Assembly: GCA_035651155.1 (NCBI GenBank)
Contig: DASRGG010000028.1
Span: 124,001 to 188,000 of the forward strand
From: CF-39 sp035651155
GTDB taxonomy: Bacteria; Chloroflexota; Limnocylindria; P2-11E
Length of the DNA stretch: 64,000 bases
Direction: 5' to 3'
The translations under genes were made by a program, and so were the position numbers. The notes beneath the pieces are model-generated. The model made no database searches, was not told the DNA's origin, and saw only the letters and a program-made list of their open reading frames with translations. Shown here piece by piece: positions 18,745 through 27,515 of the stretch (position 1 is the first letter of the stretch; every line of letters starts with the position of its first letter).

Positions 18745-19764
18745 GTGAGCGAGCGCGGCGGTTTGAACGAGACCCAGCGGTACTTCGTCGAGGAGCACAT
18801 CGAGGACTTTCGCGACGGCCTGATCCCGCGGCGGGAGCTCGTCCGGCGCGTCACGCTCATCGCCGGGAGTGCCGCGGCGGCGGCCACCATCCTTGCGGCC
18901 TGCGACCTCTCGCCGCGCGGTGGCGCGGGCGGCGCCGCGTCAGCCACGGCCGTGGGCAGGAGCGTCGGAGGCGGCGCGACCCCGACCGCCGTTCTCGTCG
19001 CGGCGGGCCCGTACGCCACCCCGCCGACGGCGCCGACGACGGACGGCGTCACCGTGAAGCCGGACGATCCGCGCATCAGCGTCGCGAACCCCGACGTGAA
19101 GGGCGCCGACGGCGCGTCGCTGCTCGCCTACCTGGCGAAGCCGAGCCGCTCCGGACGGGTGCCGGGCGTCGTCGTGGTGCACGAGAACCGCGGACAGAGC
19201 GAGCACATCCGCGACGTCGTCCGCCGCGTCGCGACGGCGGGCTTCGTCGGCCTGAACATCGATCTCGCGGCGCGGGACGGCGGCGCCGCCAAGCTCACCG
19301 ACCAGGCCGCCTACAACGCGGCGCTCGGGAAGCGCTCCACCGCCGACAGGCTCGCGGACCACAGGGCCGCGATCGAGTTCCTGAAGACGCAGACGAGCGG
19401 CACCGTCGGCGCGACGGGGTTCTGCTTCGGAGGCGGCGAGGTGTGGAACATCCTCATCGCCGGTCTCGACGTGAAGGCGGCCGTTCCGTTCTACGGGCCG
19501 CAGCCATCGAACTACGCCGACCTCTCGCAGACGAAGGCCGCGGTGTCCGCGGTGTACGCCGAGCTCGACACGCGCATCACCTCGACCGCGCCGCAGATGG
19601 AAGAGCAGCTGAAGAAGGCGGGCGTGCCGTACCAGATCACGGTGTACCCGGGCGTGAACCACGCCTTCCACAACGACACGAACGGGCCGGATCGCTACAA
19701 CGCGGTCCAGGCGCAGAAGGCCTGGGTCGCGACCGTCGAGTGGTTCAAGAAGTACCTGGCCTGA
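18745..19764 (+). CDS. Exported dienelactone hydrolase-family protein
   Basis: 339 residues. The N-terminus has an unusual ~35-residue charged lead before a twin-Arg-containing (RRELVRR) hydrophobic stretch and a Cys (ATILAACDL), suggesting a Tat-type lipoprotein or anchored enzyme, followed by an Ala/Gly/Pro linker to about residue 110. The alpha/beta-hydrolase core has the DLH nucleophile GFCFGGG (Cys), an acid in AELDTRI and the His in YPGVNHAFHND. By family it hydrolyses a lactone or ester outside the cytoplasm; the substrate is unknown. GAGGAGTGAGCC lies before the GTG start. Confidence 0.85.
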   Translation: MSERGGLNETQRYFVEEHIEDFRDGLIPRRELVRRVTLIAGSAAAAATILAACDLSPRGGAGGAASATAVGRSVGGGATPTAVLVAAGPYATPPTAPTTDGVTVKPDDPRISVANPDVKGADGASLLAYLAKPSRSGRVPGVVVVHENRGQSEHIRDVVRRVATAGFVGLNIDLAARDGGAAKLTDQAAYNAALGKRSTADRLADHRAAIEFLKTQTSGTVGATGFCFGGGEVWNILIAGLDVKAAVPFYGPQPSNYADLSQTKAAVSAVYAELDTRITSTAPQMEEQLKKAGVPYQITVYPGVNHAFHNDTNGPDRYNAVQAQKAWVATVEWFKKYLA

Positions 19765-20300
19765 GTCATCGCGCTCCGGCTTGCGGCGTCGGCTCGAGCG
19801 CGCCGGCGCCGCCCGGCGGAGTCGCCTCCACGACGCCTTCGCCGCCGCGGTCATCGTCAGCGCGGCACTCGCATACCGCGTGCAGGTGCCCGCGGGCTGG
19901 CGGCGGTCGGCCTGTCAGTCGACGCGGGACCTCTCACGTCCGCCGGGCACCGAAAGCGTTCACGCCCGTGGCGGTCCACGTCGAGGACGCGTCCGGTCGG
20001 ACGCCCATGGAATGGCTCAAGGATGGCGGCTCGTCGGTCTACCGGCGCTTCGAGACCACGACCCTCGACGGCAAGGACGCCGCGCGCATCGTCGACACCG
20101 ACCACGTCCTGACGGACGCCGCGTCGATCGCGCGCGGATTCGCGCAGAAGGACACGAGCTTCCTCGCGACGGTCGCGTCGCCGCGCCTCTCGCACCTGCG
20201 CGAGTTCGCGGGCCCGGACTGGGCGACCAGCGCGAAGGCGCTCGCGGACATCCAGCGATCGATCGGGGCCAGCCGCTGGATCGACCTCGCGCCTCGCTAG
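19765..20300 (+). pseudogene. Remnant of an unrecognised exported lipoprotein
   Basis: Pieces in two frames look like one gene. A lipoprotein-like segment (APACGVGSSAPAPPGG) follows the hydrolase stop directly, without its signal peptide. Then YRVQVPAGWRRSACQS appears in another frame, and near 19951 one extra A in GAAAG moves the reading into FTPVAVHVEDASGRTPMEWL, which runs on to the stop at 20300. Removing that A gives GTEAFTPVAVHVED continuously. I do not recognise the family. It overlaps the end of the convergent trigger-factor gene by 4 bases. Confidence 0.55.
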
Positions 20301-21787
20301 CGGCCGGCGGCCTCGTCCTTCTTCTCGAGCATCGCGCGCAGTGCCTCGCGGCCCTCCGGAGTGGCATCGCCCTTCGTCGGCACGATGATCTTCGGCTCCT
20401 CGGGCTTCGGAGCGGCCGCGCCGGTGCCGTGGAAGTCGACGGCCTCGCCGCCGGCCTTCGCGATCGCCTTCGCCTCGGCGTCCGGCGACTCGAGCCCGAT
20501 GAGCTTGTCGACGGTCTTGCGATTGCGGATCGAGCGCGCGAGCGACGCGAGGACCACCGGGTCGCGAAGCACTTGCGGATCCTGCTGTGCCAGCGGCGTC
20601 ATCGCCACCTGCGCCGCGAGCTCGTTCGACGTGACCGTGACGCCTTCCTTCTTCGCGATCGCCTCGAGCACGAGCATGGCCTTCGCGCGCCGCCCGGCGG
20701 CCTCGCGCCATTCGCCGCGGATCTCCTCCTCGGTCTTGCGCGCCTGGAGGAGGAATTGCTCGAAGGTGATCCCCTGCTCGCGGATGCGCGCCTTGAGGTC
20801 GGCGACGAGGTGGTCGAGCTCGTCCTGCACGAGGACCTCGGGCACCTCCACCTTCGAGACCGCGAGCGCGTGCTCCATGAGCTTGTCCGCCGCGGCGTCG
20901 CGCGCCTCATGGAACGCCGCGTGCGCGAGCTCGTTCTTCACGGCCTTTCGCAGCTCCTCGGCCGTCCCGACTCCCACGGTCTTCGCGAAGTCGTCGTCCA
21001 GCGCGGGCACGATCTTCTCGGCGATCTGGCTGGCGCGGATCCTGAACGAGCCGGTCTTCCCGCGCACTTCCTCGTCCGCGATGTCCGCCGAGAACGGCAG
21101 GTCGACCTCTTTTTCGGCCCCGACGGTGAGCCCGATGAACGCGTCGCCGAGACCCGCGATGGTGGGCGATTCCCGGCCGGCCTCGACGTGCGCATTCCGC
21201 GCGAACGGCGGCATCTTCTTCCCGTCGACGGTGAGGTCGATGTCGACCGTCACGATGTCGCCCGCGCGGGACTCGCGCTGGACCGGCTTGAGCTGCGCGT
21301 GCTGCTCGCGCATCGACTCGATCGTCTTGTCGATCTCTTCGTCGGTCGGAGGCACCGGCTCGACCGTGGCGCCGTGCGCCGCGTAGTCGCCGAGCTCGAC
21401 CTCCGGCTTCACGATGACGGTCGCCTTGTACTTGAGCGGCTTCCCTGGCGCGAGCTCGTCCACCTCGACCGCGGGGTTGTCGATCGGCGTGAGGTCCTCG
21501 AGGTCGACGATCTCGCGATACGTCTCGTCGATCACGTCCTCGGCCGCCTCGGTCCAGAGATGCTCGGTGCCGTACTGGCGCTCGTACATCGCGCGCGGCG
21601 CCTTGCCTGGGCGAAAGCCGGCGATCCGCGCCTTCTGGTTGTGCCGCTCGAACACGCGATCGGCCTGGCGCGCAAGACGGTCCGCGTCGACCTCGACCTC
21701 GAGGACCGCCCGGGCACCCGGCTCGCGCGTCACCGTGTGGCGGAACGACCGCTGGGAAGGCGTGGTGATCGTGGGGGTGTCTGTCAT
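20297..21787 (-). CDS. tig: Trigger factor (ribosome-associated chaperone/PPIase)
   Basis: 496 residues. The N-terminal ribosome-binding domain carries the signature GFRPGKAP (about residues 57-64). An FKBP-like middle domain follows (VQRESRAGDIVTVDIDL ... LGDAFIGLTVG ... VDLPF) and then a long helical C-terminal chaperone arm rich in charged helices. The extra C-terminal tail (FHGTGAAAPKPEEPKIIVP) is not typical. It assists nascent-chain folding at the ribosome exit. Often next to clpP-clpX in bacteria; here it is 7 kb away and stands alone, divergent from a small acidic protein gene. Confidence 0.93.
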   Translation of the reverse strand: MTDTPTITTPSQRSFRHTVTREPGARAVLEVEVDADRLARQADRVFERHNQKARIAGFRPGKAPRAMYERQYGTEHLWTEAAEDVIDETYREIVDLEDLTPIDNPAVEVDELAPGKPLKYKATVIVKPEVELGDYAAHGATVEPVPPTDEEIDKTIESMREQHAQLKPVQRESRAGDIVTVDIDLTVDGKKMPPFARNAHVEAGRESPTIAGLGDAFIGLTVGAEKEVDLPFSADIADEEVRGKTGSFRIRASQIAEKIVPALDDDFAKTVGVGTAEELRKAVKNELAHAAFHEARDAAADKLMEHALAVSKVEVPEVLVQDELDHLVADLKARIREQGITFEQFLLQARKTEEEIRGEWREAAGRRAKAMLVLEAIAKKEGVTVTSNELAAQVAMTPLAQQDPQVLRDPVVLASLARSIRNRKTVDKLIGLESPDAEAKAIAKAGGEAVDFHGTGAAAPKPEEPKIIVPTKGDATPEGREALRAMLEKKDEAAGR

Positions 21788-21811
21788 GGAGGTAGAGATA
21801 GTCTAGCCCGG

Positions 21812-22162
21812 ATGTTCTTCTACGAGGTCCACGAAGGCGACGAGGAAGTCGGCACGGCCGTGCTCCTCGGGCACGAGGAGCGCTTCGACCCGCTCGATTT
21901 CTTCGCGCTCGTGAAGAAGGCGCGCGCCCTGGTGCTCGATTCGTACGAGGAGGACACGCTGTCCGAGGCGATCGCGAACGAGCTCCAGCGAAGCCACGGC
22001 TTCGTCCACATCAGCGACGAGCTCCTCGTCGCGTCCGTCAACGTCGACGAGACCGAGGAGAATACGTTCCTGGTCACGGAGGCGGAGGACGCGCGCACGA
22101 TCTTCGTGCGGCGCGACGACAGCGGCCACGCCCGCGACGACGACGGCGCGCGCGACAACTGA
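21812..22162 (+). CDS. Small acidic protein of unknown function
   Basis: 116 residues from the ATG at 21812, 24 bases from the divergent tig start. Very acidic (EVHEGDEEVGTAVLLGHEERF; C-terminal DDSGHARDDDGARDN). The pattern LDFFALVKKARALVLDSYEEDTL and FVHISDELLVASVNVDE recurs in short conserved hypothetical proteins of actinobacterial/Chloroflexota-type genomes, but no function is recognised. The stop is followed after 2 bases by the start of the dehydrogenase, so the two are probably in one operon. Confidence 0.7.
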   Translation: MFFYEVHEGDEEVGTAVLLGHEERFDPLDFFALVKKARALVLDSYEEDTLSEAIANELQRSHGFVHISDELLVASVNVDETEENTFLVTEAEDARTIFVRRDDSGHARDDDGARDN

Positions 22163-22164
22163 GC

Positions 22165-23076
22165 ATGGCCGATCGCGTCGGACTCATCGGCACGGGGATC
22201 ATGGGCGCGCCCATGGCGCGCAACGCGCTCAAAGCCGGCTATCCGGTCACCGTCACGAATCGGACGCTCTCCCGCGCCGAGCCGCTCGCGAAGGACGGCG
22301 CGACCGTCGTGCGCACGCCGCGCGAGGTGGCCGAACGCTCCGACATCGTCATCACCATGGTCGTGGACTCCCCCGACGTGGAGTCGGTGCTCTTCGGCCC
22401 GGACGGTGTCGCGAGCGGCGCGCACGAGGGTCTGCTCGCGATAGACATGAGCACGATCTCGCCCGCGCGCACGAGGGAATTCGCCGAGCGCGCCGCGAAG
22501 AATCGTCCGTCGTTCCGCACGCTCGACGCGCCCGTCTCGGGCGGCGAGGTCGGCGCGATCGAGGCGCGGCTCTCGATCATGATCGGCGGCGACGCGAAGG
22601 ACGTGGAGCGCGCGCGGCCGCTCCTCGAGGCGCTCGGCACGACGATCGTGCACGTCGGCGATCACGGCGCCGGGCAGGCCTGCAAGCTCGCGAACCAGAT
22701 CGCGGTCGCGATCAACAACCTCGGCGTCTCCGAGGCGCTCGTGTTCGCGGCCTCGCAGGGCATCGATCTCGAGAAGGTCCGCCAGGTCATCGCCGGCGGC
22801 GCGGGGGCGTCGTGGGCCATGCAGAACTACGCGCCGAAGATGCTCGCCGGCGATTTCCGCCCGGGCTTCATGGTGGACCTCCAGCAGAAGGATCTGCGCT
22901 TGGTGCTCGGCGACGCCGACGCGGCGCATCTGACGCTCCCCGGTGCGTCGCTCGCGCACGAGCTCTACAACGCGCTGCAGGCGAACGGCGAGGGACGTGA
23001 CGGCAACCATGCGCTTATCAAGGTCATCGAGCGGCTCTCGAAGACCGAGGCGCGGTTCAGGCGCACGCAGGACTGA
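22165..23076 (+). CDS. NAD(P)-dependent beta-hydroxyacid dehydrogenase (HIBADH family)
   Basis: 303 residues. Rossmann motif GLIGTGIMGAPMA at the N-terminus, substrate-binding signature DAPVSGGEVGA, and catalytic Lys in GAGQACKLANQ, as in 3-hydroxyisobutyrate dehydrogenase and tartronate semialdehyde reductase. It oxidises a beta-hydroxyacid or reduces the semialdehyde; the exact substrate (3-hydroxyisobutyrate, glycerate, succinic semialdehyde) cannot be told from motifs. Cytoplasmic. Confidence 0.88.
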   Translation: MADRVGLIGTGIMGAPMARNALKAGYPVTVTNRTLSRAEPLAKDGATVVRTPREVAERSDIVITMVVDSPDVESVLFGPDGVASGAHEGLLAIDMSTISPARTREFAERAAKNRPSFRTLDAPVSGGEVGAIEARLSIMIGGDAKDVERARPLLEALGTTIVHVGDHGAGQACKLANQIAVAINNLGVSEALVFAASQGIDLEKVRQVIAGGAGASWAMQNYAPKMLAGDFRPGFMVDLQQKDLRLVLGDADAAHLTLPGASLAHELYNALQANGEGRDGNHALIKVIERLSKTEARFRRTQD

Positions 23077-23114
23077 GCGCGCGGCTCCACGGCTTACGAT
23101 AACGTCGCCGAAGA

Positions 23115-23201
23115 GCCCGGGTGGCGGAATCGGCTTTACGCGTCGGCCTTAGGAGCCGATGGGGGGCAACCCCCGTGTGGGTTCGAATCCCACCCCGGGC
23201 A
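23115..23201 (+). tRNA. tRNA-Leu (TAG)
   Basis: Acceptor GCCCGGG pairs with CCCGGGC and is followed by discriminator A. The anticodon loop CTTAGGA gives anticodon TAG. The long variable arm (GATGGGGGGCAACCCCCGT region) is typical of type II tRNA-Leu, and the T arm GTGGG-TTCGAAT-CCCAC is perfect. CCA is not encoded (ACCG follows). Confidence 0.95.
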
Positions 23202-23625
23202 CCGCTACGGATCCCTCCTCGCTCCCCGATCGGCGTGCTCTGGAACACGGGCACGACGGGTGCATGGGACGGGCATTCGTGACGCTCTACCAGGGGATCT
23301 CGTTCTTCGGACGCGCCTTCGTCGCAGACGTCCGGACGCTCGAGGTGTGGGCGAAGCCGCTCGGCGTCGCCGTGGTCGTGCGGACCGGGCACGGCTGCGC
23401 CGGGCCACAGCTCCTCGCTGAGGGCGGCGATCGTCAGGTCTTGCTCTGGCGCGGCCGCTACCGGGCGGACCGAGCGCTGCGCTCGGACGTCCTCGCGCGC
23501 TGCTCGCTCGAAGGGCGGCGAGGATCGCGATCGTCGCTCTCGCCCGGTCGCCCGATAGCGGCCGAGGGTCCTGCCGCGGCCTTCTCATTGCCGCACCAGC
23601 CGACGGCTTCGCTGCGCCTCGGACC
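23202..23625 (+). other. Intergenic stretch, no convincing gene
   Basis: About 420 bases between tRNA-Leu and the REC-GGDEF gene. An open frame from ATG 23263 (MGRAFVTLYQGISFFGRAFV) runs to 23629 and looks protein-like for its first ~45 residues, then becomes Arg/Ser-rich shadow sequence. It may be the remnant of a small gene; I see no ribosome site or known motif. Confidence 0.4.
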
Positions 23626-24588
23626 ATGAGCGCATCGGTGCTCGTCGTCGACGATGACGACGCCGTCCGCGCCATCATCGTGGCCGCGCTCGAGGACGCC
23701 GGCTACGCGTGCAGCGAGGCGCGCGACGGCCGCGAGGCCGTCCACCTCGCGCGCGAGCGCCTCCCCGACCTCGTGGTCCTCGACATCGTGATGCCGGAGC
23801 TCTCCGGCGACGAGGTCCTGCGGATCCTGCGACACGACCAGCGCACGCGCTACACCCCCGTGATCTTCGTGACCGCTCAGGGCACGAGCCGCGACAAGGC
23901 GACGCGCCTGCTCGGCGGCGCCGACGACTACATCGCGAAGCCCTTCTCCATCGAGGAGCTCGTCGCGCGCGTCGCGGCCGTCCTCCGGCGCTCCACCGAG
24001 CTCCGGGCGCTCAATCCCCTCTCGGGCCTGCCGGGGAACGTCGCGATCGCGACGGAGATCTCACGACATCTCGCCAGCGACGACGGCGCCTCGTGCATGT
24101 ACTGCGACCTCGATCACTTCAAGGAATTCAACGACCACTACGGGTTCGCGCGCGGCGACGAGCTCATCGTGCGCCTCGCGCGCCTGCTGCTGGAGATCGC
24201 GACGCGCCGAGGCGACGTGTTCGTGGGTCACGTGGGCGGCGACGACTTCGTGCTCATCCTTCCCGAATCCGAGGCCGCCGACGTCGCGCGCGAGATCGTC
24301 CGTGAGTTCGACGCGTTGGCGCCGTCGCTCTACGACCCCGCCGACCGGGAGCGCGGCGGGATCGTCCGCGTGGACCGCCGTGGCGTCGAGCGCCGCCTGC
24401 CGTTCGTCACGCTCTCGCTCGGGATCGTGTCGATCGCCGCGTCGCGCTTCCCCGACAGCGTCGCGGTCTCGCGCGCCGCCGCGGAGGTCAAGGAGATCGC
24501 CAAGCGCCGCGACGAGTCGAGCTGGGCGATGGATCGCCGCCGCGCACCGGAGAGAGCCACCGCGGACACGCTCTCGAACGAGCGCTGA
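23626..24588 (+). CDS. REC-GGDEF response regulator
   Basis: 320 residues. REC domain with Asp53 (VVLDIVMPELSG) and Lys105 (YIAKPF), then a GGDEF-fold domain: CMYCDLDHFKEFNDHYG and HVGGDDFVLILPE (204-208 GGDDF). GGDDF carries Asp for the usual Glu, and no RxxD inhibitory site is present, so diguanylate cyclase activity is uncertain; it could be active or a GTP-binding effector. The C-terminal 25 residues are charged and low-complexity. Free-standing in a short region of its own; its kinase is not obvious. Confidence 0.88.
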   Translation: MSASVLVVDDDDAVRAIIVAALEDAGYACSEARDGREAVHLARERLPDLVVLDIVMPELSGDEVLRILRHDQRTRYTPVIFVTAQGTSRDKATRLLGGADDYIAKPFSIEELVARVAAVLRRSTELRALNPLSGLPGNVAIATEISRHLASDDGASCMYCDLDHFKEFNDHYGFARGDELIVRLARLLLEIATRRGDVFVGHVGGDDFVLILPESEAADVAREIVREFDALAPSLYDPADRERGGIVRVDRRGVERRLPFVTLSLGIVSIAASRFPDSVAVSRAAAEVKEIAKRRDESSWAMDRRRAPERATADTLSNER

Positions 24589-24867
24589 CCAGCGCTTCGC
24601 GAGCGCCTTCATGTTCCGGAGGCGGCGAACGGGAGACGGGCGAAGACCGCAGCGCTTCCGGCCGCGACAGCGGCCCCGGCGTCCTGTGATGTGCGTCCAG
24701 GGCGCGCCCCCGTCCGTCGCCCGCTGGATGCTGCCGCGCACCATGGCGTGTCCGGTGTTCGCGTCCCCGAAGACGACCTGCGGCGCGACGGGTGCGCCGC
24801 TCGTCGTGCCGTACGTCCACGTCGCGCCGCGGCCGGACGAAAGGTCACGCGGGATACGGACCGCGCG

Positions 24868-25701
24868 CTACACCTCGAGCTCGAGCCCCTCGCGCGCGAC
24901 GAGCACCTCGAGTGATCCGAGCCGCTCGCGTCCGGTGCGCGACGCGGCGCGGCCGATGTGATCGAGCGCGTCGTCGTCGCGATCCGGATCGTGGTGATAG
25001 AGCACCAGACGCTTCACCTTGGCACGCGCGGCGACGTCGATGGCGCTGTCGATCGTCGAATGGCCCCACGTCGGCTTGAAGTCGCTCTTCAGGTACTGCG
25101 CGTCGTGGATGAGCGTGTCCGCGCCTTCGGCGAGGGCCACGACGGGGTTCGGCCGTCCGCTGAAGGGATCCTCGGTGTCCGTGGCGTACACGAGCGCCTT
25201 CCCGTCGGCCTCGATCCGGTACGCGAGCGCCGGTGCCGGATGCACGATGCTCGCCGCGCGCACGCGGTAGGGGCCGATGCGCTCGTCGGAGCCGTCCTCC
25301 ATCTCCCCGATGTCGATCTTCGCGGGGAGATCGTCGAGATCCACCGGGAAGAAGGGGTCGTCCATACCGATGCCGAGCAGCTCCTTCATCGAATGGGACT
25401 GCTGCTTGGGTCCGATGATGCGCATCGTGCTGTTCGGCACGTACGCCGGCCGGAAGAAGGGGATGCCCTGGATGTGGTCCCAGTGGAGATGCGACAGCAG
25501 CAGCTCGATCGCGAACGGCTTGTTGCCGTTCGAGCTCATGAGCGCGATGCCGAGCTCCCGCAGACCGGTCCCGGCGTCGAGGATGAGGAGGGAGCCGCCC
25601 GCGTCACGGACCTCGACGCACGCCGTGTTCCCTCCGTATCGCACGGTCGTGGGACCGGGCGTGGGGATCGAGCCGCGCGTGCCCCAGAAGCGGATGTGCA
25701 C
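24868..25701 (-). CDS. MBL-fold metallohydrolase of the HIRFWGTRGS type
   Basis: 277 residues. N-terminal MHIRFWGTRGSIPTPG and metal motif HLHWDHIQG (HxHxDH) are followed by IVHPAPALAYRIE, YATDTEDP and YHHDPDRDD blocks, as in the RNase Z/phosphodiesterase-like branch of the metallo-beta-lactamase fold. Last gene of a four-gene signalling operon; it begins right at the stop of the GAF-HD-GYP gene. Members near cyclase genes are plausibly cyclic-nucleotide or other phosphodiesterases, but that is inference. A damaged paralogue fused to REC lies at 17.3-18.7 kb. Confidence 0.85.
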   Translation of the reverse strand: MHIRFWGTRGSIPTPGPTTVRYGGNTACVEVRDAGGSLLILDAGTGLRELGIALMSSNGNKPFAIELLLSHLHWDHIQGIPFFRPAYVPNSTMRIIGPKQQSHSMKELLGIGMDDPFFPVDLDDLPAKIDIGEMEDGSDERIGPYRVRAASIVHPAPALAYRIEADGKALVYATDTEDPFSGRPNPVVALAEGADTLIHDAQYLKSDFKPTWGHSTIDSAIDVAARAKVKRLVLYHHDPDRDDDALDHIGRAASRTGRERLGSLEVLVAREGLELEV

Positions 25702-27027
25702 CTAGGGCTGCGCCCCGCCGGCCGCCGCGCGGTCGCGCTCCGACAGCCCGCCGGCGGCTTGCTGCAGGCTTCCCATGCCCTGGTCGCCCGGCTTCGGCCA
25801 GGTCGGCTTCAGCTCCTCGATGGCGCGCTCGAGCTCCGGCAGCGCGCGATGCACCGCCTCCATCACGCGCGGGTCGAGGTGGTCGCCGGCCATGCCGTCC
25901 ATGATCTCGAGCGTCTTCTCCAGCGGATAGGCGGGCTTGTAGTACCGCGGCGCCGTCAGCGCGTCGAAGACGTCCGCCGCCGCGACGATGCGCGCGCCGA
26001 TGTGGATCCGGTCCGCACCCAAGCCCTTCGGATACCCCTTGCCGTCCATCCGCTCGTGGTGCTGGGCCGCGATGAGCGGCACCTCGCGCATGTCGTGGGG
26101 GAACACGAGGTGCGCGAGGAACTCGCCGGTCTTCTCGGCGTGCGCCTTCATGTACGCGAGCTCGGCCTCGTCGAGCTTGCCGGGCTTCTGGAGGAACTGG
26201 TCGCGCACCGCGATCTTGCCGTAGTCGTGCAGCAGCGCGGCGGCCTGGAGCTTCTCGATCTCCTTCCCGCCCCAGCCCATGGCCTTCCCGATGACGGCGG
26301 CGTACCGCGTGACGCGCTGGCTGTGACCCGCGGTCTGCTGGTCGCGCGCGTCGACGGTCACCGCGAGGGTCTCGATGAGGCTCCGCCAGAGGCGCTTCTG
26401 CTCCGCGATGAGCTGCGCGTTCTCGACCGCGACCGCCGCGGACGCGCCGAGCGCGGCGAGCGTCTCCTCGTCGGTCGCCGTGAAGGGGCCGCCGCCGCGC
26501 TTGTTGACGACCTGGAACACGCCGATGACGCGCCCCTCGTTCCCCTTCATCGGGAAGGTGAGCAGGCTCTTGGTGCGATAGCCGGAGAGTCGGTCGGGCT
26601 CGGGATTGAAGCGGGCGTCCTTGTACGCGTCCGCGATGTTGATCGTCTCCCCCGACCGCGCGACGCTCCCGGCGATGCCGGTCCCGATCGGGAAGCGGAT
26701 CTCACCCGCGCCGAGCGCGACCCGCGACCAGAGCTCGTCGCGCTCGCGATCGACGACGTAGATCGTCGCGCGATCGGCCGCGAGCAGGTCCGCGGTCGCC
26801 TCCGCCATCGTGTGCAGCAGCGCGTCCAGGTCGGTCACCGCCATGAGCCGCCGCGTCACGTCGAGGATGACGTCGAGACGCTGGCCCGCACTGCGCCGGT
26901 CGCGCGCGCGGCGATCCGCGCTCGCGCGGCGCTCGACGCCGTGGGGCGGCGGCAGGTCTCGCGTGCGGCGCTCCTGGAAGCCGCGGCGGTCGTTCGCGCG
27001 GCGCTCGCCCTTCCCGTGCCCGCTCAT
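25702..27027 (-). CDS. GAF-HD-GYP c-di-GMP phosphodiesterase
   Basis: 441 residues from the ATG at 27027, which overlaps the TGA of the upstream GAF gene. After a ~50-residue Arg-rich lead comes a GAF domain (TIYVVDRERDELWSRVALGA ... VIGVFQVVNKRGG). The HD-GYP domain is complete: HSQRVTRY, LLHDYGKIAV, HAEKTGEFL, HHERMDGKGYPKGL and ARIVAAADVFDAL. All metal and GYP residues are intact, so active c-di-GMP hydrolysis is expected, gated by the GAF ligand. It is encoded with a cyclase and an MBL hydrolase, suggesting linked second-messenger pathways. Confidence 0.9.
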   Translation of the reverse strand: MSGHGKGERRANDRRGFQERRTRDLPPPHGVERRASADRRARDRRSAGQRLDVILDVTRRLMAVTDLDALLHTMAEATADLLAADRATIYVVDRERDELWSRVALGAGEIRFPIGTGIAGSVARSGETINIADAYKDARFNPEPDRLSGYRTKSLLTFPMKGNEGRVIGVFQVVNKRGGGPFTATDEETLAALGASAAVAVENAQLIAEQKRLWRSLIETLAVTVDARDQQTAGHSQRVTRYAAVIGKAMGWGGKEIEKLQAAALLHDYGKIAVRDQFLQKPGKLDEAELAYMKAHAEKTGEFLAHLVFPHDMREVPLIAAQHHERMDGKGYPKGLGADRIHIGARIVAAADVFDALTAPRYYKPAYPLEKTLEIMDGMAGDHLDPRVMEAVHRALPELERAIEELKPTWPKPGDQGMGSLQQAAGGLSERDRAAAGGAQP

Positions 27028-27512
27028 TCCGAGGTGATCTTCTCGAGCACCGGCGCGACGGTCTCCGCGACCTGCTCGAGGAGCATCTGGTCGCGGCGCT
27101 CGAACGTGCCGCTGCGCTTGTTCAGCGCCTGGATCACGCCGACGGGCTTCCCCACCGAGCCCCACACCGGAACCACGAGCATGTTCAGCGTCCGGAACCC
27201 GGTGCGGACGTCGATGTCGCGATCGAAGCGCGGATCGGCGTACGCGTCGGGCACGTTGATCGTCTCGCCGGTGAGCGCCGCCTGTCCCGCGAGGCCCTCT
27301 CCCAGCGGAAGACGGATCTCGGTCGTCGTCCGTTGCGCCACGCGCGCCCAGAGCTCCTTCTTCTGGTTGTCGACGACGTACACGGTGCAGCGCTCGGAGT
27401 CGACGACCTGCGAGCACAGGTCGACGAGTCCGCGCAGGTAGGCCTCGCGATCGCGCTGCACGGCGAGGTGGCCGAGCTTCACCTGGATCAGTGCGACCTT
27501 GTCGTCGAGCAT
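27024..27512 (-). CDS. Stand-alone GAF-domain protein
   Basis: 162 residues, one GAF domain: CTVYVVDNQKKELWARVA, RLPLGEGLAGQAALTGETIN, DAYADPRFDRD, and PVWGSVGKPVGVIQALNKR. It closely resembles the GAF domain of the HD-GYP protein encoded next, with which it shares a 4-base overlap, so a duplication and possible heterodimer are likely. No output domain. It follows the cyclase gene after 3 bases. Confidence 0.85.
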   Translation of the reverse strand: MLDDKVALIQVKLGHLAVQRDREAYLRGLVDLCSQVVDSERCTVYVVDNQKKELWARVAQRTTTEIRLPLGEGLAGQAALTGETINVPDAYADPRFDRDIDVRTGFRTLNMLVVPVWGSVGKPVGVIQALNKRSGTFERRDQMLLEQVAETVAPVLEKITSE

Positions 27513-27515
27513 CTC

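Noticed and set aside
23205..23678. Minus-strand 157-codon frame after tRNA-Leu
   Set aside because: Arg/Ala/Ser-rich shadow overlapping the start of a clear REC-GGDEF gene on the other strand.
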